From NCBI GenBank assembly GCA_013286235.1, contig JABDGE010000012.1, forward strand, positions 1-62,268: DNA of 62,268 bases, given 5' to 3'. Positions 35,441 to 44,502 of this stretch are shown piece after piece; positions within the stretch are counted from its first letter, which is position 1, and each line of letters starts with the position of its first letter. Source of the stretch: Bacteroidota bacterium (GTDB lineage Bacteria > Bacteroidota > Bacteroidia > Sphingobacteriales > Sphingobacteriaceae). The notes under the pieces were generated by a model that was not told where the DNA came from, searched no databases, and saw only the letters and a list, made by a program, of their open reading frames with translations. A program made the position numbers and the translations under genes.

Positions 35441-36445
35441 TCATATCACCTGGAACCCAAACGCATACGGATCATCTTCCTCATCGATCGTAATGGTATT
35501 ATGACCATATATCCTTGCCCAGCCCTCAATGGAAGGGATGATGGCCGGTTTGCCGCCTACAGTTGTCTCCTCCTCTACCGTGCCGGTAAATTTACTGCCT
35601 ATGATGCTTTCGTGGATGAATTTGTCGCCTTTTTTTAATTTTCCTTTGGCGTACCACTGGGCCATGCGCGCCGAAGTGCCGGTTCCGCAAGGGGAACGGT
35701 CAATCGCCTTATCGCCATAAAATACGGCATTGCGGGCGGTTGCCTCTGCCGAAAGGGTTTTGCCCGCCCATAAAATATGCGAACAGCCGTTGATGGTGGG
35801 GTTATCGGGATGAACGAATGTGTATTTTTCGTTGATCCGCTCCCTAAGCACCCGGCTCCAGGCGATCAACTCCCCGGCAGTGTAATTTTCCAGTCCGGCA
35901 AAATTTTCCTGGGGATCAACGATCGCGTAAAAATTACCACCGTAACTCACGTCGAATGTTAATATGCCCAGGTCGGGGCATTCGGCGGTCAAATTTTCAG
36001 CAGCCAAGTAGGCCGGTACATTCGTAAGCTTTACCGACTTCACTTTTTTCCCCTCCTGTCTATAGGAAATAGTCACAAGGCCGGCCGGGGCTTCCATTCG
36101 TACGACCCCGGGCGTTTTTGGTTTTACCAACCCTTCCTCGATGGCAATGGTGATTGTCCCGATGGTGCCGTGCCCACACATAGGCAAACAGCCGCTGGTC
36201 TCAATAAATAAAACGGCCACGTCGTTCTCCGGGTCATGCGGCGGATAAAGAATACTGCCCGACATCATATCATGCCCCCTTGGCTCGAACATCAGCCCTT
36301 TTCGTATCCAGTCGTATTCCTTTAAAAAATGCTGGCGCTTCTCGCTCATATTATAACCACGCAAGTCAGGACCGCCACGGGCCACAAGCCGTACGGGGTT
36401 ACCGCAGGTATGAGCGTCTATGCAGTGGAAGGTATAACTCGACAT
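35441..36445 (-). CDS. 4-hydroxyproline 2-epimerase
   Basis: A 334-residue proline-racemase-superfamily enzyme. Both catalytic cysteines are present: C90 in CLPMCGHGTIG and C253 in RSPCGTGTSARMA. Two cysteines mark a 2-epimerase, whereas the dehydratase branch has Thr at the second place. It converts trans-4-hydroxy-L-proline to cis-4-hydroxy-D-proline in the cytosol, the first step of the route encoded here. FIDAHTCGNP-like HCIDAHTCGNP opens the protein. The gap upstream to the dehydrogenase gene (128 bases) contains direct repeats around a palindrome, but the gene order indicates one operon. Confidence 0.93.
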   Translation of the reverse strand: MSSYTFHCIDAHTCGNPVRLVARGGPDLRGYNMSEKRQHFLKEYDWIRKGLMFEPRGHDMMSGSILYPPHDPENDVAVLFIETSGCLPMCGHGTIGTITIAIEEGLVKPKTPGVVRMEAPAGLVTISYRQEGKKVKSVKLTNVPAYLAAENLTAECPDLGILTFDVSYGGNFYAIVDPQENFAGLENYTAGELIAWSRVLRERINEKYTFVHPDNPTINGCSHILWAGKTLSAEATARNAVFYGDKAIDRSPCGTGTSARMAQWYAKGKLKKGDKFIHESIIGSKFTGTVEEETTVGGKPAIIPSIEGWARIYGHNTITIDEEDDPYAFGFQVI

Positions 36446-36513
36446 GATTAATTAGGTTAGTTCTAAGTCGGAAGCCTAAAGTCAAAAGTCTTGATTCGGA
36501 AGAAGGAACGCCA

Positions 36514-36566
36514 ACCGACTTCCGCATTCGGCTCCCGATAGCTATCGGGACCGACTTCCGCATTCG
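36514..36566. repeat. 17-bp direct repeats around an 18-bp palindrome
   Basis: ACCGACTTCCGCATTCG occurs at 36514-36530 and 36550-36566. Between them lies TCCCGATAGCTATCGGGA (36533-36550), a perfect palindrome. The unit sits in the intercistronic gap between two hydroxyproline genes, so it is transcribed. Confidence 0.85.
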
Positions 36567-36574
36567 ACTTCTTC

Positions 36575-38152
36575 CTACCTCGTCCATTCATTATTAAACA
36601 AGCGCCAAATGTTGCGCGGATTAGCAATTTTTAGTTCATCGGGTAGCAACTCCTCCTCCCAATTTTGCCAGCAAACAGGCCGCACAAAGCGTTTGATCGA
36701 CGATGTGCCAACCGATGTAAACCTTGCATCGGTGGTCGCCGGGAAAGGCCCGCCGTGTACGATGGCATTGCCAACCTCTACGCCTGTGGGCGGGCCATTA
36801 AGTATTACCCTGCCTGCAAGGGTCGCCAATTTATCAGTGATGCTTTTATAACCGGCCAGTTCTTCTTTTTCGGCCATTATAGTTGTGGTTAGCTGCCCGT
36901 GCAAAGAACCGATCACTTCCTCCAACTGCCCAATATCTTCAGACACAACGAGGATAGAAAATGGGCCGAAAACTTCTTCCATAAACTTCGGATCGGCCAA
37001 AAAATCGGCAGCGCTTACTTCGATCACCGCAGGTAAAGCCTGGTTTGATTTAGTCGGATCAGCCTTTTCCGAATGCCCCAATACGGCGACATGCGGGTTG
37101 GCAAAACGTTCTTTGGTAAGCCTGCCATAATTGGCACAGATTCCGGGCGTCAGCATAGTGCCCGAGGCCGTGTTTGAAACACCCGCAGCCAATGCGTTTT
37201 TGAATTGCTCAAGGCCTTCGCCGCGGATGGCGAGCAACAGGCCGGGGTTGGTGCAAAATTGACCCACGCCGAGGGTAATAGAATCGCTGTATGTTTTAGC
37301 CAGTTCTTCGGGGCGGTTTTTTAATGCGCCCGGTAATAAAATCACCGGATTGATGCTGCCCATTTCGGCAAAAACGGGTATGGGCTCCTTGCGTTCGCCT
37401 GCCATTTTTAGTAAGGCTACGCCGCCGTTGAACGACCCGGTAAAGGTTACGATTTTTGTTTTGGGGTGTTTTACCAATACCTCACCCACAGAAAAGCCAC
37501 TATCATAGAGAACGGAAAATACGCCTTCGGGCATGCCGGTTTTTTCTGCGGCCTTTTTTACTGCCCCTGCCACCATTGCGCTCGCACCCGGATGTGCGGC
37601 GTGGGCCTTTACCACCACGGGGCAGCCCGCCGCTAACGCGGCAGCTGTATCGCCACCGGCAACGGAGTAGGCGAAGGGGAAATTACTTGCTCCAAATACC
37701 ACCGCAGGGCCAAGCGGGACCATCATTTTGCGGATGTCTACTCGTGGCAGCGGCTTGCGGTCGGGAATGGCGGTATCGATCACGGCCTCCACCCATGAGC
37801 CTTCCTCTACCAGCGCCGCAAACATATACATTTGGTTGGTCGTGCGTACCCGCTCGCCCTGCAGGCGTGCTGCGGCCAGGCCTGTTTCAGCCATGGTGCG
37901 TTCGATGAGCTCATCGCCAAGGGCATTTATCTCATCGGCTATGCTGCGCAAAAAGACAGCCTTTTTATGAGGGTACACCTGTCTATATTCGGTGAATGCC
38001 TTTGCTGCCAGGTTCATGGCATCGTCTACTTCCTGCAGGCTGGCCGGGTAAAAGTCGCCGGGGATATCGGTTCCTGTCGCCGGGTTAAAGCCGGTGAATT
38101 TTGTGCCGGTGTCCGGCAAGTATTGGTAGCCGATTAGATTTTGTGTTTGCAT
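36575..38152 (-). CDS. 2-oxoglutarate semialdehyde dehydrogenase (NADP-type ALDH)
   Basis: About 525 residues of the aldehyde dehydrogenase family subgroup that includes ketoglutarate semialdehyde dehydrogenases. Landmarks are VFGASNFPFAYSVAGGD, VVKAHAAHPGAS, FTGSFNGG, EMGSINPVILLPGA and the catalytic cysteine in GVGQFCTNPGL, and EVFGPFSILVV. It oxidises 2,5-dioxopentanoate to 2-oxoglutarate, the last step of hydroxyproline breakdown. ATG 38152 is chosen over 38173 because MQTQNLIGYQYL is the common start. It lies between the DHDPS-family and epimerase genes. Confidence 0.9.
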   Translation of the reverse strand: MQTQNLIGYQYLPDTGTKFTGFNPATGTDIPGDFYPASLQEVDDAMNLAAKAFTEYRQVYPHKKAVFLRSIADEINALGDELIERTMAETGLAAARLQGERVRTTNQMYMFAALVEEGSWVEAVIDTAIPDRKPLPRVDIRKMMVPLGPAVVFGASNFPFAYSVAGGDTAAALAAGCPVVVKAHAAHPGASAMVAGAVKKAAEKTGMPEGVFSVLYDSGFSVGEVLVKHPKTKIVTFTGSFNGGVALLKMAGERKEPIPVFAEMGSINPVILLPGALKNRPEELAKTYSDSITLGVGQFCTNPGLLLAIRGEGLEQFKNALAAGVSNTASGTMLTPGICANYGRLTKERFANPHVAVLGHSEKADPTKSNQALPAVIEVSAADFLADPKFMEEVFGPFSILVVSEDIGQLEEVIGSLHGQLTTTIMAEKEELAGYKSITDKLATLAGRVILNGPPTGVEVGNAIVHGGPFPATTDARFTSVGTSSIKRFVRPVCWQNWEEELLPDELKIANPRNIWRLFNNEWTR

Positions 38153-38221
38153 GGTGATGTATGTATCAGCCACTTCGCTTTACAGTGGAAAGGAGGTAAT
38201 TGCGTACACCACCTACACTGG

Positions 38222-38265
38222 TAGCATGATGTATAAGATTTCTCCCTGCGGTCGAAATGACAATT
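38222..38265 (-). repeat. dispersed element, copy 2
   Basis: Read on the minus strand: AATTGTCATTTCGACCG, CAGGGAGAAATCTTA, TACATCATGCTA. These blocks match copy 1 at 8203-8272. It lies in the 125-base gap between two hydroxyproline genes. Confidence 0.75.
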
Positions 38266-38277
38266 CTCATTGATGAA

Positions 38278-39219
38278 TTAACTAACTCCGGTTACGTCCG
38301 CTTCGGCTTCGACACCCCAACTGCCTGCCGGTAGTTGAGGACGGGTTTTAAGCGCTTTGTGAATGATGTTTAACACATGCTTGCGCTCATCACCTTCGAT
38401 CTTCAATCTCGGCGCCCGTACATTTTCGGTGCCGAGGCCGGTTTGGGCTTCGGCAAGCTTGATGTATTGCACCAGCTTAGGGTGAATGTCCAGTTCCAAC
38501 ACCGGCAAAAACCAGCGGTAAATTTCAAGCGCTTCGAGGTGCCGGCCTTGTTTGGCCAGGTTATAAATCGCTACCGTTTCCCGCGGAAAGGCATCCACCA
38601 AACCGGCCACCCAGCCATCGGCGCCCATAAACAGGCTTTCCAATGCAAGCGTATCAACCCCGGTAAGGATCTTAAAACGGTCGCCAAAACGGTTGATCAT
38701 CCGCGTTACATTGCTCACATCCCTGGTCGACTCCTTAACAGCACTAATATTATCGTATTTGCTGAGTTCCTGGAACATATCCAGCGTCACTTCAATTTTG
38801 TAATCGACGGGGTTATTGTAGATCATAATGGGCAGCGGCGTGCTTTTTGCAACGGCGCCAAAATATTGCACGGTTTCGGCATCGTCAGCCTTGTAACGCA
38901 TCGGCGGCAGCATCATCAGGCCGTCGGCTCCGTGTTTCAGGGCATTTTCGGCGACGGCCAATGCTGCGCGGGTGGTTTGTTCAGCGATGTTCAATACCAC
39001 ATAGGCCCGTTTATCAACAATTTTGACTGTGTGCTTCAACAGTTCGATCTTTTCCGCATCTGTTAAGGCGCTGGCTTCGCCTAAGGTGCCACCGAGGATA
39101 ATCCCACTAACGCCTGCCTCAAGCTGCGCTTCGATGTTTTTATCAAATACTTCGAAATCTAATTCGTCCTTATCGGTAAATTTTGTAGTTACCGCCGGGA
39201 AAACGCCTTTCCATATCAT
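38278..39219 (-). CDS. DHDPS-family 1-pyrroline-4-hydroxy-2-carboxylate deaminase (likely)
   Basis: A 313-residue class I aldolase-fold protein of the dihydrodipicolinate synthase family. GGTLGEASALT (43-53) is the pyruvate-binding TTGE-type loop, Y134 in YNNPVDY and K162 in AVKEST are the catalytic tyrosine and Schiff-base lysine. True DapA is unlikely because the genes beside it are for hydroxyproline use, where this family member removes water and ammonia to give 2,5-dioxopentanoate. It is the first gene of the four-gene minus-strand run. Confidence 0.85.
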   Translation of the reverse strand: MIWKGVFPAVTTKFTDKDELDFEVFDKNIEAQLEAGVSGIILGGTLGEASALTDAEKIELLKHTVKIVDKRAYVVLNIAEQTTRAALAVAENALKHGADGLMMLPPMRYKADDAETVQYFGAVAKSTPLPIMIYNNPVDYKIEVTLDMFQELSKYDNISAVKESTRDVSNVTRMINRFGDRFKILTGVDTLALESLFMGADGWVAGLVDAFPRETVAIYNLAKQGRHLEALEIYRWFLPVLELDIHPKLVQYIKLAEAQTGLGTENVRAPRLKIEGDERKHVLNIIHKALKTRPQLPAGSWGVEAEADVTGVS

Positions 39220-39388
39220 AGGTGAGTTCGTTTAAATCGCACGCCGGCAGGTGGCGGCGAAAATCATTTTTTTCCAAAAGTAACCAAAAAAGTCAAGCGG
39301 GAAAAAGGTTTTGAATGTCGTTTTGACGGCTGTACACACGACCGATGGATCGGGGCGTCTCCCACCGAATTTGTTTGCAGGCCATCCC

Positions 39389-39482
39389 CACATCCGCACT
39401 TAACTCCAGCCATGAACTATGAACCATGAACCCTTCCACATCCGCACATCAACTCCTGCTCCCCCTTCAGGGGGCTGGGGGG
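39389..39482. repeat. octamer/heptamer tract and G-rich hairpin
   Basis: Contains CACATCCGCAC (39389-39399), three heptamers CATGAAC/TATGAAC/CATGAAC (39411-39431), CCACATCCGCACATC (39435-39449) and a CCCCC-TTCA-GGGGG hairpin (39461-39474) directly after the GH27 stop. The first and third belong to the RGATGTGC family. The gap also holds CCAAAAGTAACCAAAAAAG near 39275. Confidence 0.7.
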
Positions 39483-39485
39483 CCC

Positions 39486-41708
39486 TTATCTTTCCACCCT
39501 AACCAATACAACCCCATGCGGCGGAACCTTTACAGTGAAATTGTTCCCGCTGGAAATCAAATATTTTTGCTGCCAAACATCCCTGATTTTGGTATAGCCG
39601 CTGAGGCCGTCGTCGTTGGGTTTCAGGGTGATGGTTTGGTACGTCTCCGACGTGTTAAATATACCTACGGCCTTGCTGCCATCTTCCAGGTCTTTTATCC
39701 AAACCTGGTAGTTTTCTTTTTTGATGGCCTGGTGTGCTTCTTTGCCCAATGCATCCTGGTCAATAGCCAGCACTTCGTCATTGGTAAGCAGGCTCGACGT
39801 AAATTCGTCCAGCTTGCCCATATCGCAGCCTATTAATAGCGGCGCGGATAACAGGCTCCAAAGGCTAATATGCGTGTATTGCTCATCCGGTGTAAGACGG
39901 CTGTTGCGCTGGTTGCTGCCCCAGCCCACCTTGCCCACCACCAGCATGTCCGGGTCGTTAAAATGACCGGGCTGGGCATAAGGGCCGTCCGCTATCTGGT
40001 TAAAGCCTATGGTCGACATGCTTTGCCAGGTATCTTCTATGTCGCCGGTTGAGCGCCAGCTGTTGCCGCCTACTTCGGCGCCCCATTTCCATACGTCGCC
40101 CATTCCGTACTGGCAAAAGCTGAATAGTATGTCGCGGGGTATCTTATCCAGCGAGGCGCGCATTACCTGGTAAGGCTTTTTATAATCTTCGAGTGTCGGG
40201 TCTTTATCCGTCACTTCGGAATAGGAGCACCAGTCGTATTTCAAATAGTCAATGCCCCAGTCGCCGTAGGTTTTGGCATCCTGGTCCTCGTGCTGCCAGG
40301 TCCCCAGGTAACCACCGCAGGTACGCGGGCCGGGGGATGAATAGATACCTATTTTGAGGCCCAGGCTATGCACATAGTCGGCCATGCCCTTCATGTCCGG
40401 GAATTTTTGGTTGGGCGTAATTTCGCCGCCTGGTAAACGTTGCGCTGTTTCCCATCCATCGTCAATGTTGATATAGGTCCAGCCGTGGGCGGCCAGTTTA
40501 GTGACCATCGTTTTGGCGGCTACACGCACTTTATCGTCGTTAACCGTAAGGCCGAAGGCGTTCCAGCTGTTCCAGCCTAATGCCGGCGTAAGCCCGATCA
40601 CATCGCCGATCTTGATGGTAAATTTCTTTGTTTTTGTACCCAGGTGGTTATGAACGGAAAAAACAACCGGGTAGTCGCCCTTTTGACTAACAATTCCCGT
40701 GATGATGCCCGTGTTTTCATCCACCTTCAATCCTTGCGGCAAACCCGAAACCGAATAATATAGTGGCTTTTTACCGGTCGCCGGGATCATGTACAAAAAG
40801 GGATTATCCGGCCTGGCGCCAAAAACCGAAGGCCCGTTTATCCGGGGTTTTGACGAGGGCCATGGCGTTAATACATAAGGGGAGCCTTCGAATTTAACGG
40901 CGACATCATGCGACCTGTCTTCGGTAAAGCTATAAGTTAGCTGGTATGACCGTTTCAAGGGGCGGTCGATGGTAAAGGAATAAATGTAGGGCTTCCCTGC
41001 TGAAAAGGCTACCTGTACCGTCTTTGAAATGGCCACGTTGCCTGTCTCCGGTTCCTTCGCCTCGAACTTCAACTGGCCGGCATACGAATACTTGCTGTTG
41101 GTTAATAAGGTGATGGATTTGCTCATGCTTCCATTATCGCCAAAGTCGAACGATTCGTCATTGTTGATAGTCACATTATCCAGCAGGCTGCTCATCACGA
41201 CGTTGTGTGTGCCGCCATAAATACCGCCATCTCCTCCGGTATCGAATATGCGGATAGCCAATACATTTTCTTTGTCCCACAGGATGGCAGGATTGTTTGC
41301 GGCGAGGGTGTAGCTGCGCGGGCCGTAATTGGATACGGTAATCTTCCCATTGGCCTGCCCGCCATATTCGGCCACCAGTTTGCCGTTGAGGTAAACCTCG
41401 TCGTTATCGTCAATAATACCCAGGTTAAGACGAACGCTGTCCTTTAAATATGCCTTATCCTTTAATGACGACGGAATAAATACATGAAGCCGGTACCAGC
41501 CGAAACCGTCGTATTTCGGATAGCCCTGTTGTTCCCATGGATGGTGAACATCGATCGGTTTCCAGTTTTTATCGTTGTAATTTGGCGAAGCCCATTGCGA
41601 TGAGTCGCCGGTAGAAAACACCCATCCGTTTTCCAGCGAGACGCCTTGTGCGGCCGCGCCTGCGGCAAAGGCGGCAGCCAGGATGATGAGCATAAAAGTC
41701 TTTTTCAT
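39486..41708 (-). CDS. secreted GH27 alpha-galactosidase with N-terminal jelly roll
   Basis: 740 residues. MKKTFMLIILAAAFAAGAAAQ is the signal peptide. Residues 25-175 are a GH2-like sugar-binding beta sandwich (GWYRLHVFIPSS, EVYLNGKLVAEYGG). An Ig-like putative domain follows (PLYYSVSGLPQGLKVDENTG, near 310-365). The GH27 barrel begins at TPALGWNSWNAFG. YLKYDWCSY holds the nucleophile aspartate and STGDIEDTW the acid/base aspartate; DPDMLVVG follows. It releases alpha-galactose (or beta-arabinopyranose) from plant glycans. Only 11 bases separate it from the GH127 gene upstream, so they form an operon. Confidence 0.94.
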   Translation of the reverse strand: MKKTFMLIILAAAFAAGAAAQGVSLENGWVFSTGDSSQWASPNYNDKNWKPIDVHHPWEQQGYPKYDGFGWYRLHVFIPSSLKDKAYLKDSVRLNLGIIDDNDEVYLNGKLVAEYGGQANGKITVSNYGPRSYTLAANNPAILWDKENVLAIRIFDTGGDGGIYGGTHNVVMSSLLDNVTINNDESFDFGDNGSMSKSITLLTNSKYSYAGQLKFEAKEPETGNVAISKTVQVAFSAGKPYIYSFTIDRPLKRSYQLTYSFTEDRSHDVAVKFEGSPYVLTPWPSSKPRINGPSVFGARPDNPFLYMIPATGKKPLYYSVSGLPQGLKVDENTGIITGIVSQKGDYPVVFSVHNHLGTKTKKFTIKIGDVIGLTPALGWNSWNAFGLTVNDDKVRVAAKTMVTKLAAHGWTYINIDDGWETAQRLPGGEITPNQKFPDMKGMADYVHSLGLKIGIYSSPGPRTCGGYLGTWQHEDQDAKTYGDWGIDYLKYDWCSYSEVTDKDPTLEDYKKPYQVMRASLDKIPRDILFSFCQYGMGDVWKWGAEVGGNSWRSTGDIEDTWQSMSTIGFNQIADGPYAQPGHFNDPDMLVVGKVGWGSNQRNSRLTPDEQYTHISLWSLLSAPLLIGCDMGKLDEFTSSLLTNDEVLAIDQDALGKEAHQAIKKENYQVWIKDLEDGSKAVGIFNTSETYQTITLKPNDDGLSGYTKIRDVWQQKYLISSGNNFTVKVPPHGVVLVRVER

Positions 41709-41719
41709 TGATGGTTGGT

Positions 41720-43726
41720 TTACCTGGTGAGCAGCGCAATATCCTTTACCTGTTCAGGGAACCAAACTGTCATTTCGCCATCGCCCCTGTTCGCCCAGGC
41801 GTAGTAGGGGATGGCTGTCATGGTTTTCGTTTCGGTTTTGATATCTTGCGAGGCCGGGTCAATATTAACACTTTTTACCTTTGCTTTTATCACCACTACA
41901 CCATTAAGGAGAGCTGGCTCAAAAGCGGTTTCAAATTTAGTGTTCTTAGGAACGATGATATTGGTTGCCCCGCCGTCGTTATCTTTCCATTCAGCGCAGT
42001 ACATCACCGGGCCGCGCTGTAGCGCTACTTTGTTGGTATCATCGGCAAGATGGCCGTTAGCAATCACCCTTTGCACCCTCATCGGGAGCGTTAATTCAAC
42101 CTTGTCCCCTTTTTTCCATTTTTTGCTGATAACAACATAGCCCTTTTCTACCTGGTAATTAACGGCTACCCCGTTAACCTTTATTTCGATGGGTTGGGCC
42201 GATGAGGTTTCATAGCTATATAGATCGGAAGGCATGGCCTGGTTACGCGCCCAGCCCGGGATACGGATCAGCAGGTTCATTTGGGTTGCAGCGGCCGGGT
42301 CAATCGTAAAAGCCAGGCCACCATCCCAGGGATAATTGTTTTGTTGGGTTATGGTAAAGGTTTTGTTGTTAACCTTTAAGTTAGCAACACTGCTGATGAA
42401 CAGGTTTACATAAATATTATTGCCGTTTTGGGCATAGATATAGCCGGGGATGGACGGCAGCAGTCGCACCAGGTTGGTGGGGCAGCAGGAGCAGGTGAAC
42501 CAGCCCGATCGGGTCCGCTCCAGGTCGCCAAAGCTAAAGCCATTGCTTACCTGCATGGCGTTAGTGTAAAAGAACGATTTTCCATCAAGCCCAACGCCAG
42601 AGATTAACCCGTTGTAAAGTGTTTTCTCAAGCACATCGATGTACTTTGAATCGCCGTGCAGCAGGAACATCCGCTCGTTCCAGAAAACGCTGCCGATAGC
42701 AGCACAGGTTTCATTATAGGCGGTTGCGTTGGGCAGCTCGTAGTTATCGCCAAAGCGTTCACCATCGCCCACGGCCCCGATACTGCCTTGCACATACATC
42801 TTTTTGCCAACCATATTTTCCCATATTTTGTCGATGGCTTTGATATAAGCGCTATCGCCGGTGAGGGCTGCCACGTCGGCCATGCCCGAGTACAGGTACA
42901 TCGCCCTCACGGCATGGCCCTCGGCTTCATCCTGGTCGATCACGGGTTTATCATCCTGGAAATAGGTGCCGTTTTCGTAAACGTTGTCGCTTTTTTTGTT
43001 GTAGGCTTTGATCCCGCGCTGGTCGATAAAGAATTTGGCAAGGCTGAGGTAATCCGTTTTTCCGGTGATGCGATAGAGCCTCACCAGCCCCATTTCCACA
43101 ATTTCATGGCCCGGGGCTACATGCTTTTTGTCGGGTCCGAAAGTGCGTACCAGCAGGTCTGCATTTTTTAGGGCGATATCAAGAAAATTGCGTTTGCCGG
43201 TCGCCAGGTAGTGTGCGGCGGCGGCTTCGAAAAGATGGCCGCAATTATACAATTCGTGGCTGCTCTTTTGTTCGTTAACCCAACGCTCCGGGCCCGACCA
43301 AGAATGCGGGTGCAAGGGGTCGATGCTGCGGGCGGTGTACAGGTAGCCGTCGGGTTCCTGCGCCTTGCCGACGATTGTGATCAGGGAGTCAATATAGGCG
43401 GATAGTTTGGGATCGGGATAAACCGCCAGGGAATACGAGGCCCCTTCGATGGTTTTGTAAATATCGGTGTCATCAAAAGGGTAAACCGTGCAAAACTTAC
43501 CTTGATGTTCGGCAGCCATCACAAAGTTTTTGATCCGACCGGTGCTTTCACAACGCGCGAACGAAGCAGGAATGGTGACGGCCCTGTTCGTTTCAATCTT
43601 CGGCGACCAGAAATGGTCGTCCAACTTTACACTGGTAAACGCTACCGGCTGAATGGGGTAGTCCTTTTGCTGGGCGGTTGCAGAAATGGTGCAGCCGAGG
43701 GCGAGGAGTAAACAGAGGTTTTTCAT
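41720..43726 (-). CDS. secreted GH127 beta-L-arabinofuranosidase-family enzyme
   Basis: 668 residues with signal peptide MKNLCLLLALGCTISATAQ. The zinc-cysteine site of GH127 is complete: E339 and C341 in YNETCAAIG, C414 and C415 in CSCCPTNLVRLLPS, of which C414 is the expected nucleophile. The alpha/alpha barrel is followed by beta-sandwich domains (INVNLFI-like IYVNLFISS, RIPGWARNQA). GH127 removes beta-L-arabinofuranose from plant glycoproteins and pectins. It is the first gene of the GH127-GH27 operon. A hairpin lies in its 5' leader. Confidence 0.93.
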   Translation of the reverse strand: MKNLCLLLALGCTISATAQQKDYPIQPVAFTSVKLDDHFWSPKIETNRAVTIPASFARCESTGRIKNFVMAAEHQGKFCTVYPFDDTDIYKTIEGASYSLAVYPDPKLSAYIDSLITIVGKAQEPDGYLYTARSIDPLHPHSWSGPERWVNEQKSSHELYNCGHLFEAAAAHYLATGKRNFLDIALKNADLLVRTFGPDKKHVAPGHEIVEMGLVRLYRITGKTDYLSLAKFFIDQRGIKAYNKKSDNVYENGTYFQDDKPVIDQDEAEGHAVRAMYLYSGMADVAALTGDSAYIKAIDKIWENMVGKKMYVQGSIGAVGDGERFGDNYELPNATAYNETCAAIGSVFWNERMFLLHGDSKYIDVLEKTLYNGLISGVGLDGKSFFYTNAMQVSNGFSFGDLERTRSGWFTCSCCPTNLVRLLPSIPGYIYAQNGNNIYVNLFISSVANLKVNNKTFTITQQNNYPWDGGLAFTIDPAAATQMNLLIRIPGWARNQAMPSDLYSYETSSAQPIEIKVNGVAVNYQVEKGYVVISKKWKKGDKVELTLPMRVQRVIANGHLADDTNKVALQRGPVMYCAEWKDNDGGATNIIVPKNTKFETAFEPALLNGVVVIKAKVKSVNIDPASQDIKTETKTMTAIPYYAWANRGDGEMTVWFPEQVKDIALLTR

Positions 43727-43738
43727 TTTATTCGATTT

Positions 43739-43768
43739 ATAGCGATGGGTTTCAAACTCATCGCTATG
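43739..43768 (-). promoter_or_regulatory. hairpin in the 5' leader of the GH127 gene
   Basis: ATAGCGATGGGTTT (43739-43752) pairs with AAACTCATCGCTAT (43755-43768) with one G-U. It begins 12 bases upstream of the GH127 start and could affect translation. No promoter box is clear in the rest of the 230-base gap. Confidence 0.5.
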
Positions 43769-43937
43769 TTGGGCAATTTACGGGAGATTAACTGCAATCA
43801 AAAGAATGGACAGAAAAAGATCAGTGAGGAAAAACCAGAGCTTTGTCCTGTTTTTACAGGATGAAGTGAATTTTTTATGCGAATGATTTGACCTTGACTT
43901 CAATTTAAGATATTTACCTTAATAACGTACGGTCCGA

Positions 43938-43953
43938 TTAATTTGTAAATTAA
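43938..43953. promoter_or_regulatory. inverted repeat TTAATTT-GT-AAATTAA, possible operator
   Basis: Perfect 7-bp arms eight bases upstream of the first codon of the broken toxin gene. It is a likely binding site for the XRE antitoxin encoded downstream. Confidence 0.5.
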
Positions 43954-43960
43954 CTTATAA

Positions 43961-44491
43961 GTGAATATATTTGCTTTAGAAGTTTGGGATGATGAAGCCA
44001 GTAAATGCTCGTTCTATACGGTGAGATGGGCGGATGCTGAAAGGAACGAAACCGATAAGTTTTTTGACAAATACGATAATATACCTGCATTAAAAACGGC
44101 AACACAGCAATTATTAAGTTTTGTTTTGGACAGTATCGGCGAAGACCATGGAGCTATTGATGAATTATTTAACAGATTTGAAAAACGAGGTCGTAGGTTT
44201 ACCGAACAAGGGAAAAGCAAGTGTCGGCGAAATCGTTTTTCTGTATCCCAACTTCCCCCTTAGATATACGCTTTAAGGATCAATTACCGGGGGGATATTG
44301 TGGTTTTATTTAATGGTGGTTTAAAATCAGCACAAACTAACCAGGCTAGTAAGGAATTAAATTTAAAATGGATAGAAGCATGCCGGTTTGCCAAACGCAT
44401 TGAAGAGGCATTGAGAGACGGGGAAATCATGGTCGACACCAGCAAAAGACGATTGCTATCAGCCGATGGGGATGAAGATATTTACTTATAA
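43961..44491 (+). pseudogene. frameshifted toxin gene of a toxin/XRE pair
   Basis: The frame from GTG 43961 gives MNIFALEVWDDEASKCSFYTVRW...DSIGEDHGAIDELFNRFE. From the A5 run at 44181-44185 the protein continues in another frame as NEVVGLPNKGKASVGEIVF and LYPNFPLR. Near 44264 it returns to the first frame as YALRINYRGDIVVLFNGG, SAQTNQASKELNLKWIEACRF and SADGDEDIYL. The joined sequence would be one protein of about 175 residues of a Bacteroidota toxin-like type. The first frame meets a TAG at 44261. One extra A and one missing base explain it. A sequencing error at both places is possible. Confidence 0.65.
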
Positions 44492-44502
44492 ATCCGATAA
44501 AA

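Noticed and set aside
38377..39066. A 229-codon plus-strand frame inside the DHDPS-family gene
   Set aside because: Antisense shadow of a well-supported enzyme with catalytic Y134 and K162 visible.
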